From a virus, in the IMG/VR virus record IMGVR_UViG_3300027580_000010, positions 1 to 36,139 of that record: 36,139 bases of DNA. The stretch is one strand, 5' to 3'. The position numbers and the translations under genes are program-made. The notes under the pieces are model-generated. The model worked only from the letters and a program-made list of their open reading frames with translations, was not told the origin of the DNA and ran no database searches. How positions within the stretch are numbered: the stretch's first letter is position 1; every line of letters begins with the position of its first letter. Positions 22,625 through 29,694 of the stretch are shown in pieces.

Positions 22625-23674
22625 TTAGGGGCTCTCAGTGCTTTCGACGTCCTGTATATCGACGGGGCCGATGTGCTCGGTGGCGGCCTTGGGGTCGCCC
22701 TGCACGAAGATGTATGCCGTGCGGTGCGCTCGCGGTAACGGGTGGCCGCCCTCGGGCTCGTGGATGAGGACGGCCTCATTGTAGTAGCGCCAGCCGAGGG
22801 CGGCAGCGACGTCCTTGATGCGCTCGTCCGGGCGCTCGCCGGCCGGCGCGGGGGCGACTACCACGGCGAAGCGGTCCTCGTGCAGGGCCTGCGCGGCTGC
22901 CGCCAGCTCAGCGCGCCAGGCGTCGTCCACCTCCTGCGGGGCGAAGGCGATAACGAGGTCGCTGGCGTCTCCGTCGGTGTGCCGGTTCAGCGCGCGGGCT
23001 ACTCGTGGGCCCATGGCGGTGTCGCCGAGGTGGTGGACGGTGTCCTGGGCGCCGGCGTGCCATGTGATAAGCAGCTCGTGGAGCGCGGGGCTGTCGGCGA
23101 GGTCCTCGCCGGGGGCGACGCCGGCTTGATCCCACTGGGTCTCGCGGTCGGCCCACGCGGCGTCCCGGGTGTCGATGATGCTGAACGGGGGGCGGAGGAA
23201 GCGCTCCGCCATCGGCGTCGGATCCTCCTCCTCGTCGTCCTCCTGGCTCTCGTCCTCGGGGGCCTCCTCGCCGGGCGCGAGGTCGGCGATTAGCTCCTGG
23301 AGCGCGTCCTGCTCGGCGCTCGTGTCCTCAAGGAGCTGGCGGAGGGCGTCGTCGTCGGTCGTAGCGTCGGCGGTGATGGCGTCGTGGCTGGCGAGCGCCA
23401 GGGCCTCCTCGCGCTCGGTCAGCTCGACGACGGCCACCGGGATCGTGTCCTCGCCGTGGGCGATGGCCTGCTCGACGCGCAGGTGTCCGTCGATGAGCCG
23501 GCCGGTCGTGCGGTTGAGGATGGGCTCCCGGACCCAGCCTACCTCGCGGAGCGCGGCGTCGACGTAGCGGCGCTGGGCGTCGGGGTGCCTCCTCCAGTTG
23601 CCCGGGTGGGGGGTCAGCTCGCGCGGGTCCCGCTGCGTGTGCTCGGCGATGCGGTCGTGCAGGTCGTCGCTCAT
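22625..23674 (-). CDS. ParB-domain protein with degenerate methyltransferase-like half
   Basis: A 349-residue paralogue of the neighbour at 23690-25852. Residues 15-95 are the ParB/Srx-like domain: LTPHPGNWRRHPDAQRRYV, REPILNRTTGRLIDGHLRVEQA. After an acidic linker, residues 155-340 align with the neighbour's methyltransferase part: FSIIDTRDAAWADRETQW, then ASDLVIAFAPQ where the neighbour has YDLLFSCPPY, ALHEDRFAVVV, WRYYNEAVLI and YIFVQGDPKAATE. The SCPPY motif and the DPFAGG loop are both missing, and there is no PLP domain. So it cannot be a normal methyltransferase; it may be a specificity or regulatory partner. GGAG is 8 bp before ATG. Confidence 0.85.
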   Translation of the reverse strand: MSDDLHDRIAEHTQRDPRELTPHPGNWRRHPDAQRRYVDAALREVGWVREPILNRTTGRLIDGHLRVEQAIAHGEDTIPVAVVELTEREEALALASHDAITADATTDDDALRQLLEDTSAEQDALQELIADLAPGEEAPEDESQEDDEEEDPTPMAERFLRPPFSIIDTRDAAWADRETQWDQAGVAPGEDLADSPALHELLITWHAGAQDTVHHLGDTAMGPRVARALNRHTDGDASDLVIAFAPQEVDDAWRAELAAAAQALHEDRFAVVVAPAPAGERPDERIKDVAAALGWRYYNEAVLIHEPEGGHPLPRAHRTAYIFVQGDPKAATEHIGPVDIQDVESTESP

Positions 23675-23689
23675 AGCGTGTGCTCCGGG

Positions 23690-25852
23690 TCAGCCCTTGG
23701 CGAAGACGAGGACGTTCTGGTGGGCCCGGCCGAGCTTGCGGCTGGCCTGGAAGGCGGGGCCGGCCCGTATCGGGAGCGAGCCGAGCGGGGTGATGAGCAC
23801 GGCGTCGGCGACCAGGCGCAGGCCGGCCTCCTGGAAGGCGCGGATGGTGTCGCCGACGAAGTCCCGGTAGATGCCCTGCCGGTCGCGGACCTCGCTGACG
23901 ACCCAGACGGCGTAGCGGTCCTCGCGGAGAGCGCCGGCGGCCTCCTGGATGATCGTGCGGTAGGCGCCCATGAAGTCGGGGTAGTCCATGGCGCTGATGT
24001 CGCCGGGCTCTTGGCTGTAGACCTCGAGGTCGGCGTAGGGCGGGCACGAGAAGAGCAAGTCGTATTCGCCTGGCGCCAGGGTGGCTACGTCCTGGCCGTC
24101 GCCCTGAATCCACTGGGGCTCTGGCATGCCGCTCGGGGCACCCTGGGCGCTGCGCTGGGCGTCGGCGTGCTCGGTGCTGGGCTCCTCGGTCTGGCGCCGG
24201 CCGACGACCCAAAAGAGGTCGCCCGGCTCAACGTAGGGGGCGGCCTTGCCCTCGTAGTGCGGGTCGAGGGTGATGCCGTGCCAGGTGTAGGGCTGCGCCT
24301 GATCGTAGGACGTCGGGCTCGCCTGGAGGGTGACGCGGCGGCGCCAGTCGGCCGGGGCGTAGGTGTCGAGGCGCTCGGTGGGGTCGGCGCCGACGGTGAT
24401 GCCGAGGACCGGGGTCTCGCGGCCCTGGTCGGCGAGGCCGTGGAGGATGCCGGCGAGGGTCATGCCGCTGCCGACGGCGAGGACGATGCGCTGGGCGTCG
24501 GCCGGGATCTCGGCGACCTGTCGGCGGGTCTGCTCGACGGCCTCCTGGCACTCCATGCCGAAGGGGATCTCGGTGAAGCCGCTCTCCCGCGCGTCGTCTC
24601 GGGCGCGCTTGCGGATGACGCTGTTGCGGCCGGGCGTGTGCTGCACCACCTCGGCCCCGGCCTGTTGGGCCTGGATCAGCTCCGGGGTGAGCTGACCGCT
24701 GGGGACGTGGACGCGGCAGGGGACGCCGTGGGCGCGGGCGATTCCGGCGACGATATTGACCTGGGGGCTGTGCCGGGCGCCGGCGGTGACGAGGCCGGCG
24801 GCGCCGGTCGCCAGGGCGCGGGCGGTGCGGACTTTGCCGCCGCGGGAGCCGGCGTAGGCGTAGAGGTCATCTCGCTTGGCGTAGCAATCGCCGTGCGCCT
24901 CGATGGGGGTGAGGTCTGGGGTGTGATCCTCTGGCCCCGGCTCCGGCCCGGTATCGTGCGGGGGCTCGATCTCGTTCCAGTTGGCGCGGTTGGCCTCCAC
25001 CTGCTCCGGGCGCAGCTCCACCCCCGTGTACGGGTAGCCGGTGAGGGCGGCGACGATCCCGCGCACGCTGCCGCCGGCGAAGGGGTCGAGGACGCTGCCG
25101 CCCTCGGGCGCGAACCAGCGGTAGACGGCCTCGCAGAGGACGGGGTCGAAGACGCTGGTAGTGCCGAGGGGGAGGTCGCCGGGGTACTGCTCGGCGAACT
25201 CGGCCCAAGTATACTCCCGGCCGTCCTCGCGCTCGCGCTCGCGCTTGCGGTCGTATGCGGCGCCGGTCTGGCAGCTCGCGCTGTAGGTCAGCTCCTCGTC
25301 GCGGCCGATCTCGCTGCGGATCCCGGTGGCGATCCAGGCGCGCTTGCGGGCCTGCCACTCGCCCTGGCGGGCGTCGAGGATCGTGCTCGGGGGAATAGGG
25401 AGCGGGCCGGCGAGGGTGGGCTGTCCGTCGTCCCCGAGACCGTAGGCTGCCGCCTGCTGGGCCAGGTACTGCTGGAGGTCGGCGTCGCCGGCGCGGAGCT
25501 CGGCGAGCAGGGAGCGGGCGGCGTCGGAGTCGGCCTCGGCGTAGCCGGCCATCGGGTCGAGCGTGGCGAGGACCAGGCGCTCCTCGGCCTCGTCGAGGTC
25601 GACGTAGGTGACGGGGACGCTGGGCTCGTCGCGGCGGAGGGCTAGCTCGACGCGGAGGTGGCCGTCGATGACGTGGGCCGTGCGCTCGTTGACGAGGACC
25701 GTCTCGGTCCAGCCGATCTCGCGCAGGGCGCCCTCGAGCGCGCGCTGCTGGTGCTCGGGGTGGAGTCTCCAGTTCGCCGGGTGGGCGAGAAGCTGCTGGG
25801 GGTCCTCGGTCCCCGATCCCGTGATGCGGTTGCGGAAGTCCCTATCGCTCAT
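23690..25852 (-). CDS. ParB domain - DNA methyltransferase with inserted PLP-dependent enzyme domain
   Basis: A 720-residue protein. Residues 15-105 are a ParB-like domain (LLAHPANWRLHPEHQQRALE, VLVNERTAHVIDGHLRVE). The methyltransferase follows: PSTILDARQGEWQARKRAW, SVFDPVLCEAVYRWFAP, motif I VLDPFAGGSVRG (254-264), YTGVELRPEQVEANRANW. It resumes after residue 580 with WIQGDGQDV, FSCPPYADLEVYS (catalytic SCPPY, 602-606) and RKLGRAHQNVLVFAKG. Between them, residues 325-550 are a fold type II PLP enzyme: AKRDDLYAYAGSRGGKVR (Lys340 as probable Schiff-base lysine), GLVTAGARHSPQVNIVAG, and phosphate loop VLAVGSGMTLAGIL. ATG 25852 overlaps the amidase stop. A DNA base modification role is inferred; substrate unknown. 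Confidence 0.9.
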   Translation of the reverse strand: MSDRDFRNRITGSGTEDPQQLLAHPANWRLHPEHQQRALEGALREIGWTETVLVNERTAHVIDGHLRVELALRRDEPSVPVTYVDLDEAEERLVLATLDPMAGYAEADSDAARSLLAELRAGDADLQQYLAQQAAAYGLGDDGQPTLAGPLPIPPSTILDARQGEWQARKRAWIATGIRSEIGRDEELTYSASCQTGAAYDRKREREREDGREYTWAEFAEQYPGDLPLGTTSVFDPVLCEAVYRWFAPEGGSVLDPFAGGSVRGIVAALTGYPYTGVELRPEQVEANRANWNEIEPPHDTGPEPGPEDHTPDLTPIEAHGDCYAKRDDLYAYAGSRGGKVRTARALATGAAGLVTAGARHSPQVNIVAGIARAHGVPCRVHVPSGQLTPELIQAQQAGAEVVQHTPGRNSVIRKRARDDARESGFTEIPFGMECQEAVEQTRRQVAEIPADAQRIVLAVGSGMTLAGILHGLADQGRETPVLGITVGADPTERLDTYAPADWRRRVTLQASPTSYDQAQPYTWHGITLDPHYEGKAAPYVEPGDLFWVVGRRQTEEPSTEHADAQRSAQGAPSGMPEPQWIQGDGQDVATLAPGEYDLLFSCPPYADLEVYSQEPGDISAMDYPDFMGAYRTIIQEAAGALREDRYAVWVVSEVRDRQGIYRDFVGDTIRAFQEAGLRLVADAVLITPLGSLPIRAGPAFQASRKLGRAHQNVLVFAKG

Positions 25853-26268
25853 AGTGCGCCGTGCCACCACTTGTGGGCGTCGAAGGTCGGGCAGGCTTTG
25901 CTGTCGTCGTAATCGCGGTGGCCGCGGACCTCGAGGCCCCCGATCTCCTGCTGTAGCTGCTCGACGAGCAGCTCGAGCGCGCGCCACTGTAGCCGCGTGA
26001 AGTTGGTGTCGGGCTGGTCGCTATCCGGGGCCCTGCCGCCGACGAGGCAGATGCCTATGGTGTGGTCGTTGTGGCCGTAGACGTGGGCGCCGACGTCCTC
26101 GAGGAGGCGCCCCTCCTGGATCTCGCCGACGCGGGTGATGACGTAGTGGTAGCCCACGTCGTCCCAGCCGCGCTCCTCGACGTGCCAGCGCCGTATCTCC
26201 TCGACCCCGACGTCCATGTCGGGCGGCGTGTGGGCGGCGTGTAGGACGATGGCGCTGATCTTACGCAT
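25849..26268 (-). CDS. Endolysin, T7-type N-acetylmuramoyl-L-alanine amidase
   Basis: A 139-residue peptidoglycan amidase that cuts between muramic acid and L-Ala. It follows T7 lysozyme closely: IVLHAAHTPP (zinc ligand His10), VGVEEIRRWHVEERGWDDVGYHYVI (Tyr40), THTIGICLVGG-like HTIGICLVGG, then RGHRDYDDSKACPTFD with His117, Lys124 and Cys126 at the T7 positions of the other zinc ligands and the Lys. There is no signal peptide, so a holin is needed for release. GGAGGG lies before ATG 26268; the start overlaps the RusA gene end by 8 bp. The open frame extends upstream but without amidase character. Confidence 0.95.
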   Translation of the reverse strand: MRKISAIVLHAAHTPPDMDVGVEEIRRWHVEERGWDDVGYHYVITRVGEIQEGRLLEDVGAHVYGHNDHTIGICLVGGRAPDSDQPDTNFTRLQWRALELLVEQLQQEIGGLEVRGHRDYDDSKACPTFDAHKWWHGAL

Positions 26269-26680
26269 CGGTGCCCTCCAGATCGGTGATTGTGCCGCGG
26301 ACGCGCCCTGGCTTCTCGGCGGGCATGAGCCAGCGGAGGCGCTTGTCGTGGATGAGGCAGTCGTCGGCCCAGACGCCGGCCATCGTGAGCGCGTCGAGCA
26401 GGGGCTTCTCGAAGTTGTCGAGGTCGCGCCGGGCCCCGTCGGGCGGCGTGAGGCAGAGGTGGACGGCGACGGGCCTCGTGATGGTGGGCGGGCGCCGGGA
26501 GAAGCGGAGGAGGTCCTGGACCGTCTGCCGGTACTCGCGGCCGGCGGCGCTGATGTGCGTCCGGCCGCGGCCGCGGCGATAGTAGTGGTTTGCTGACGGC
26601 GGGAAGGGGAGGTCGAGTTCCAGGACCAGCGGGCCGTCGCTGGCGCTGAGGTCGCGTAGCGCGGGGCTATGGGTCGCCAT
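26261..26680 (-). CDS. rusA: RusA-like Holliday junction resolvase
   Basis: A 139-residue endonuclease resolving Holliday junctions. The N-terminal strand LELDLPFPPSANHYYRRG and the core ARRDLDNFEKPLLDALTMAGVWADD are diagnostic. The catalytic set is Asp86, Asp88, Lys92 and Asp107, with the same spacing as in E. coli RusA (70, 72, 76, 91). It sits between lysis genes, overlapping the lipoprotein gene by 14 bp and the amidase by 8 bp. The start at MATHSP is chosen because the frame upstream reads as an Ser/Arg-rich shadow of the lipoprotein gene; the ribosome site is weak. Probably helps DNA packaging or recombination. Confidence 0.93.
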   Translation of the reverse strand: MATHSPALRDLSASDGPLVLELDLPFPPSANHYYRRGRGRTHISAAGREYRQTVQDLLRFSRRPPTITRPVAVHLCLTPPDGARRDLDNFEKPLLDALTMAGVWADDCLIHDKRLRWLMPAEKPGRVRGTITDLEGTDA

Positions 26681-27011
26681 CGAGGCGGGTCGCGTGCCGC
26701 TCGAGGTCGATCCACCAGCGCGCCCACTGGTCCGCCGTCGCGTGCTGGCCGCCGTCGCGGGCCAGCTCCTCGATGTCGTCGATGACCGGCTCCGGCGGGA
26801 CCGGGAACTTCGGGCAGTCATATATCCTCGTGCTCGTCGGGGTGGGCGCGCTTGCGCATCCGGCGAGTAGCGTCGCGAGCGCTGCGCACGTGGGTAGCGT
26901 CCTCGCGGCGGTGCCCCCGCCGCTGCCTGGCGCGGTAGTCGCGCCAGTAGCGGAGCAGGGGCTCGACGATGCCGCGGACCAGGCCCTCAATCCAACGCAT
27001 CCTCGACCCAT
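26667..27011 (-). CDS. Spanin-like outer membrane lipoprotein (Rz1-like)
   Basis: An open frame of up to 114 residues with a lipobox: TLPTCAALATLLAGC, where the last Cys (residue 52) would be lipidated. The mature part is about 63 residues and carries a Pro-rich stretch (CPKFPVPPEPV) as in Rz1 o-spanins. It lies between holin and amidase, the right place for a spanin. The start is uncertain: ATG 27011 gives an unusually long 38-residue segment before the hydrophobic core, and only a TTG at codon 8 is another option. It overlaps the 60-residue basic gene in another frame. Confidence 0.65.
   Translation of the reverse strand: MGRGCVGLRAWSAASSSPCSATGATTAPGSGGGTAARTLPTCAALATLLAGCASAPTPTSTRIYDCPKFPVPPEPVIDDIEELARDGGQHATADQWARWWIDLERHATRLDGDP
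26818..27000 (-). CDS. Small basic protein overlapping the lipoprotein gene
   Basis: A 60-residue protein (MRWIEGLVRGIVEPLLRYW...) with an amphipathic N-terminal helix followed by a very Arg-rich tail. Its ATG lies in the last codons of the holin gene. It is fully embedded, in another frame, in the lipoprotein gene, recalling Rz/Rz1 nesting. However, it has no convincing membrane anchor and is short for an i-spanin. It could be an unusual i-spanin partner, or only an open frame. Confidence 0.45.
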   Translation of the reverse strand: MRWIEGLVRGIVEPLLRYWRDYRARQRRGHRREDATHVRSARDATRRMRKRAHPDEHEDI

Positions 27012-27352
27012 CCGCGGACGGCGTCCCGAGTGAGGCCGGCCCGGCGCATCGCCTCGGGGACCCGCTCGGCGATGATCTCGACGGCCTGCTCGACGTAGTC
27101 CGGGAATTCCAGCTCCCTCTTGCCGCGCTTGCTGGCGTACTCTTCGGCGTGGCGCTGGACGTAGCGGACGGCGCTCTCGACTTCCTCCTGGACACGCTCC
27201 TCGGAGATGAGGGCGTCGGCCCATTCCCAGCGCCGGGTCGCGTACTGCACCGCGTAGGTGATGAGGGCGACTGCGGCGGCGGCGGCGAGGCCGAGGAGGT
27301 GGTCGAGCATGCCGATGCCAATGGCGGCGGCGGCGTCGGTGATCCAGCTCAT
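26987..27352 (-). CDS. Holin, LLH family
   Basis: A 121-residue protein with one N-terminal hydrophobic segment (about residues 12-37, LLGLAAAAAVALITYAVQY) followed by a charged helical part: WADALISEERVQEEVESAVRYVQRHAEEYASKRGK. The end is GLTRDAVRGWVEDALD. This is the layout of LLH-type phage holins (membrane helix, then E-x-AV-x-YV helices and a C-terminal LTxxxVRxxIExA helix). AGGAG stands 7 bp before ATG. It opens the lysis cassette and would time release of the amidase through the inner membrane. Confidence 0.85.
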   Translation of the reverse strand: MSWITDAAAAIGIGMLDHLLGLAAAAAVALITYAVQYATRRWEWADALISEERVQEEVESAVRYVQRHAEEYASKRGKRELEFPDYVEQAVEIIAERVPEAMRRAGLTRDAVRGWVEDALD

Positions 27353-27422
27353 GTCGCTACTCCTGTGCTATTGGGATCGCCCCGATTGTGGGCGGTGGCG
27401 GCTCCGATCTCAAGGTCCTGGA

Positions 27423-27665
27423 CTAGTGATCGGGGTAGTGGTGCTCGATGTGGTAGTCGCGGAGGGCCTGCGCGTGGGTCATGCTGGTATGCCAGGCCCC
27501 CGAGGGGTCGTAGCTATACTGCTCTCGGGCGTGGAGGTAGCCGGTGCCGTATCCGTCCATGTAGCCGCTGGTGATGGCGTCGCGCACCTCCTGCGCGACC
27601 TCGGCGATGGTGTCCTCGCTGACGCCCTCGTCCTCGAGGCGCTCGCGGATCGTGAGGACGGTCAT
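27423..27665 (-). CDS. Hypothetical protein
   Basis: An 80-residue acidic protein (MTVLTIRERLEDEGV) with a GGGAGG site 5 bp before ATG. It has an N-terminal helical part and a Tyr/Gly/His-rich C-terminal half (GYMDGYGTGYLHAREQYSYD). I do not recognise it. It is coupled to the 26-residue frame upstream (ATGA) and lies 70 bp before the holin; that gap holds no feature I can support beyond the holin ribosome site. Confidence 0.7.
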   Translation of the reverse strand: MTVLTIRERLEDEGVSEDTIAEVAQEVRDAITSGYMDGYGTGYLHAREQYSYDPSGAWHTSMTHAQALRDYHIEHHYPDH

Positions 27666-27742
27666 ACGTCCCTCCCTTGCGCTAGCTCTATCGGATAAAG
27701 GTGGTGTGCGCGGCGGGGTTCCTCGTGGGCTCGATAGCTCAT
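27662..27742 (-). CDS. Very small translationally coupled open frame
   Basis: A 26-codon frame starting at ATG 27742 with GGAGGC close upstream. The ATG overlaps the stop of the Ref/HNH-like gene (ATGA), and its own stop overlaps the start of the next gene in the same way. The chain of overlaps and the ribosome site suggest it is translated. The peptide (MSYRAHEEPRRAHHLYPIEL) has no recognised motif; it may serve mostly to carry ribosomes across. Confidence 0.5.
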   Translation of the reverse strand: MSYRAHEEPRRAHHLYPIELAQGRDV

Positions 27743-28029
27743 GCTGCCTCCGCGTGGTATATGGCGATGGTGGCGGCCAGCAGGCCGGCCTCGTCCGTGC
27801 GCGCCACGGCGAGGAGGGCGCGGTCGCCGTGGATGCCCTGGGGCCCGCGGTGGCAAGCGGGGCAGAGCGGGATGGCGAGCCATCCCGAGGCGCGCTGGCC
27901 GGTGCCGGCCGCGAAGCGGGGGTGGTGGATTTCTACTGCCTGGGCGTCGCCGCCTCCGAGCATGCGGCAGAGCGTGCAGCCCTGCCGCCGGAGGCGGTCG
28001 TGGTACGCGCCTAGCCGGGTCCTGCTCAT
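27739..28029 (-). CDS. Ref/HNH-like nuclease
   Basis: A 96-residue protein with the motif series of small Ref (RecA-dependent nuclease) and HNH-like phage proteins: CTLCRMLGGGDAQAVEIHHP, then GTGQRASGWLAIPLCPACHRG and GIHGDRAL. Cys18, Cys21 and the CPACH cluster can bind zinc, and the IHH and IHG histidines are catalytic candidates. P1 Ref is longer (186) but this core is the same type. The start overlaps the previous stop (ATGA). Probable function is targeted nicking in recombination; inferred from motif. Confidence 0.82.
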   Translation of the reverse strand: MSRTRLGAYHDRLRRQGCTLCRMLGGGDAQAVEIHHPRFAAGTGQRASGWLAIPLCPACHRGPQGIHGDRALLAVARTDEAGLLAATIAIYHAEAA

Positions 28030-28424
28030 CCCTGGCTCCCTGCCCAGGTTGCGGCGCGCCACTGGCCCGTCTCCCGGTCGTGGACGGCCAGGCCGCGCTG
28101 CTCCAGCGGCGGCAGCGCGGGCCACGCCCATCTCGAGGCCTGCTCGTAGGCGCAGCCGTTCTCGAGGCCGATCTCGGTCGGGGTCATGTACCTGCCCGCG
28201 CCGGCCCGGAGGGTCTCCAGGACCTTCCGCTGCTTCCGGGTCATGCCGTCGTGTCGGTCTCGCACGACGACCTCGTAGTCCTGGACGCATGCCCTGCAAA
28301 GGACCCTGACGTCGCCCACCTTCCGGGATGCCCAGTCCACATCGGCGTCGTGATGGGCCTCGCGGCTGCTCACGTCCCGGCCGCAGACGTCGCACTCGTG
28401 GATGGTATTGGTCTCCTCGGTCAT
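28026..28424 (-). CDS. Zinc-ribbon plus winged-helix protein
   Basis: A 132-residue protein. Residues 10-50 hold CDVCGRDV and later CRACVQDY, a four-Cys zinc ribbon. Residues 58-115 form a helix-turn-helix/winged-helix pattern: TRKQRKVLETLRAGAGRYMTP, TEIGLENGCAYEQASRW, ALPPLEQRGLAVHDRETGQW. The latter looks like a MarR-like wing. GGAGG precedes ATG 28424. It probably binds DNA or RNA; no precise family is recognised. The context is the early leftward operon. Confidence 0.78.
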   Translation of the reverse strand: MTEETNTIHECDVCGRDVSSREAHHDADVDWASRKVGDVRVLCRACVQDYEVVVRDRHDGMTRKQRKVLETLRAGAGRYMTPTEIGLENGCAYEQASRWAWPALPPLEQRGLAVHDRETGQWRAATWAGSQG

Positions 28425-28462
28425 GCTGCCTCCTGTTCCTTGTGAATGGCGTCGAGGACCTC

Positions 28463-28675
28463 TTAATGGAGGTCGATGCCCTCGCGCTCGGCCTTTGTCT
28501 CGAGCCACGGGGCCGGATAACCGCGGCGGTCGAGGAGGCGGAAGTCGACCTCCTCGTCCTCGGGCGGATAGCAGGCCTCGGGCGGGCCCATGATGCAGCC
28601 CGGGTCGCCGGGTCTATAGTCGATGATCTCGGCGCGTGCGGGTATGCCGCAGATGCGGACGTGGATCTCACCCAT
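28463..28675 (-). CDS. Hypothetical small protein
   Basis: A 70-residue acidic protein (MGEIHVRICGIPARAEIIDY) with GGGAGA before ATG. It has a beta-rich start, then a loop with PGCIMGPPEACYPPEDEE and ends DFRLLDRRGYPAPWLETK, a block I associate with other small phage proteins of unknown function. Three Cys may bind a metal. It overlaps the upstream gene's end by 8 bp. No function can be assigned. Confidence 0.72.
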   Translation of the reverse strand: MGEIHVRICGIPARAEIIDYRPGDPGCIMGPPEACYPPEDEEVDFRLLDRRGYPAPWLETKAEREGIDLH

Positions 28676-28919
28676 GGTCGTCTCTCCCGTCTATGCGTTG
28701 CGCTCGTGGGCCGATGCGCCGCGTGCCGTGCGTGACCTGGACGGTGGCGTGCCCGCCAGCGGTCGTGCCTATGCGCTCGATGCGCGGATCGCGGCCGGCC
28801 TCGTAGACGCCCTCGTGAGCGTAGATGAGCTGCACGCCGTCCCCCAGCTCCTCGCGTAGGTGGTCGAGGAAGGCGGTCATGGCTGGCATGCAGCGTCGGT
28901 TGTGATCCCTGGTGCTCAC
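28668..28919 (-). CDS. Hypothetical protein with GTG start
   Basis: An 83-residue protein. The first codon is GTG (28919), with AGGAGA about 8 bp upstream; an ATG at residue 11 or 14 is possible. It contains a helix (AMTAFLDHLREELGDGV) followed by short strands and an Arg-rich end. No family is recognised. It lies 50 bp after the replication genes in the same direction and overlaps the next gene. Confidence 0.65.
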   Translation of the reverse strand: MSTRDHNRRCMPAMTAFLDHLREELGDGVQLIYAHEGVYEAGRDPRIERIGTTAGGHATVQVTHGTRRIGPRAQRIDGRDDHG

Positions 28920-28969
28920 GCTTGGCGTCTCCTGCGTCTCGTGATAGTGTCGTGTCTAGCAGATCTCGG

Positions 28970-29692
28970 TCAGCTACCTCCCACCCCGGGGCTGCTATCT
29001 CCCGTTTCCGTTTCTCTCCTGCGGCCGGCCGGCTCAGGCTCCCCTCCTGGGCCGGCCTCTTTTTGCTCCAGGCGGCCCATCTGGGCCTGCACCTGCGCGA
29101 GGCTCACCGGGCCCTGCTTCCGCTCCTGGCCCTGCTCGTGGACGGCGAGCGCGCGCTGGTGGTCGCCGTAGACCACCGGATCCGGCGGCTGGAGGCTCCT
29201 GGCCCGGGCGTCCTGCTCCGCGTATCCGGGGAGCTGCGGCGGCCAATCCTGGGGCCTGCGTACCGCATAGCCCTGGTAGCGGGTCCTGAACTCCTGCCCC
29301 TTGAACTCGAGGTCCCGCTCGGTGCTGGTCTCGCACAGCGCTAGCCAGCCGCCCATGTCGTCGATGACGCGGTGGATGATCGGGTCGTCGAAGACGATGC
29401 TGCGGTAGGGCCCGATATGCTTGATGGCCCGCTCGACGCTGCTCCACGCTCGGAGTGCCCGGTCGGTGCTGCCGCCGGCGAGGTAGCGCGTCACGTCGGC
29501 GGGGCGGGGCGGGAACTGGCCCCTGTCGGGGTTTTGGATATGGAAGCTGAAAGCCTTGCGGACCTCGGCCAGCTCGAAGCGGCGTAGGGCCTCCCACCAG
29601 ATCTCGAGCTGGAACTCCGTGACGTCCTGGCGGTAGAACCCCAGGGCCTCGGTTACGAGCTCGGCGAAGGCTTCGCGGTCTCCCTCGTCCAT
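28970..29692 (-). CDS. Replication-associated protein, possible helicase loader (lambda P position)
   Basis: A 240-residue protein directly after the O-like initiator. The N-terminal 90 residues are helical with QLEIWWEALRRFELAEVRKAFSFHI, then GQFPPRPADVTRYLAGG, a block typical of a family of phage proteins next to O-like genes and similar in style to DnaI/P-type loaders (a helix-loop with P-R-P-A-D-V). The last 60 residues are Gln/Pro-rich, low complexity. No Walker motif is present, as in lambda P. GGAGGTAG lies before ATG. The loader role is inferred from position and pattern. Confidence 0.7.
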   Translation of the reverse strand: MDEGDREAFAELVTEALGFYRQDVTEFQLEIWWEALRRFELAEVRKAFSFHIQNPDRGQFPPRPADVTRYLAGGSTDRALRAWSSVERAIKHIGPYRSIVFDDPIIHRVIDDMGGWLALCETSTERDLEFKGQEFRTRYQGYAVRRPQDWPPQLPGYAEQDARARSLQPPDPVVYGDHQRALAVHEQGQERKQGPVSLAQVQAQMGRLEQKEAGPGGEPEPAGRRRETETGDSSPGVGGS

Positions 29693-29694
29693 CG

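Noticed and set aside
23384-25645. Long plus-strand open frame opposite the ParB-methyltransferase genes
   Set aside because: Low-complexity Val/Gly/Ala/Asp composition and no motifs; it is the mirror of two strongly supported minus-strand genes.
26269-26727. Upstream extension of the amidase frame
   Set aside because: It is a shadow of the RusA gene; homology with T7 lysozyme begins at 26268 where GGAGGG is present.
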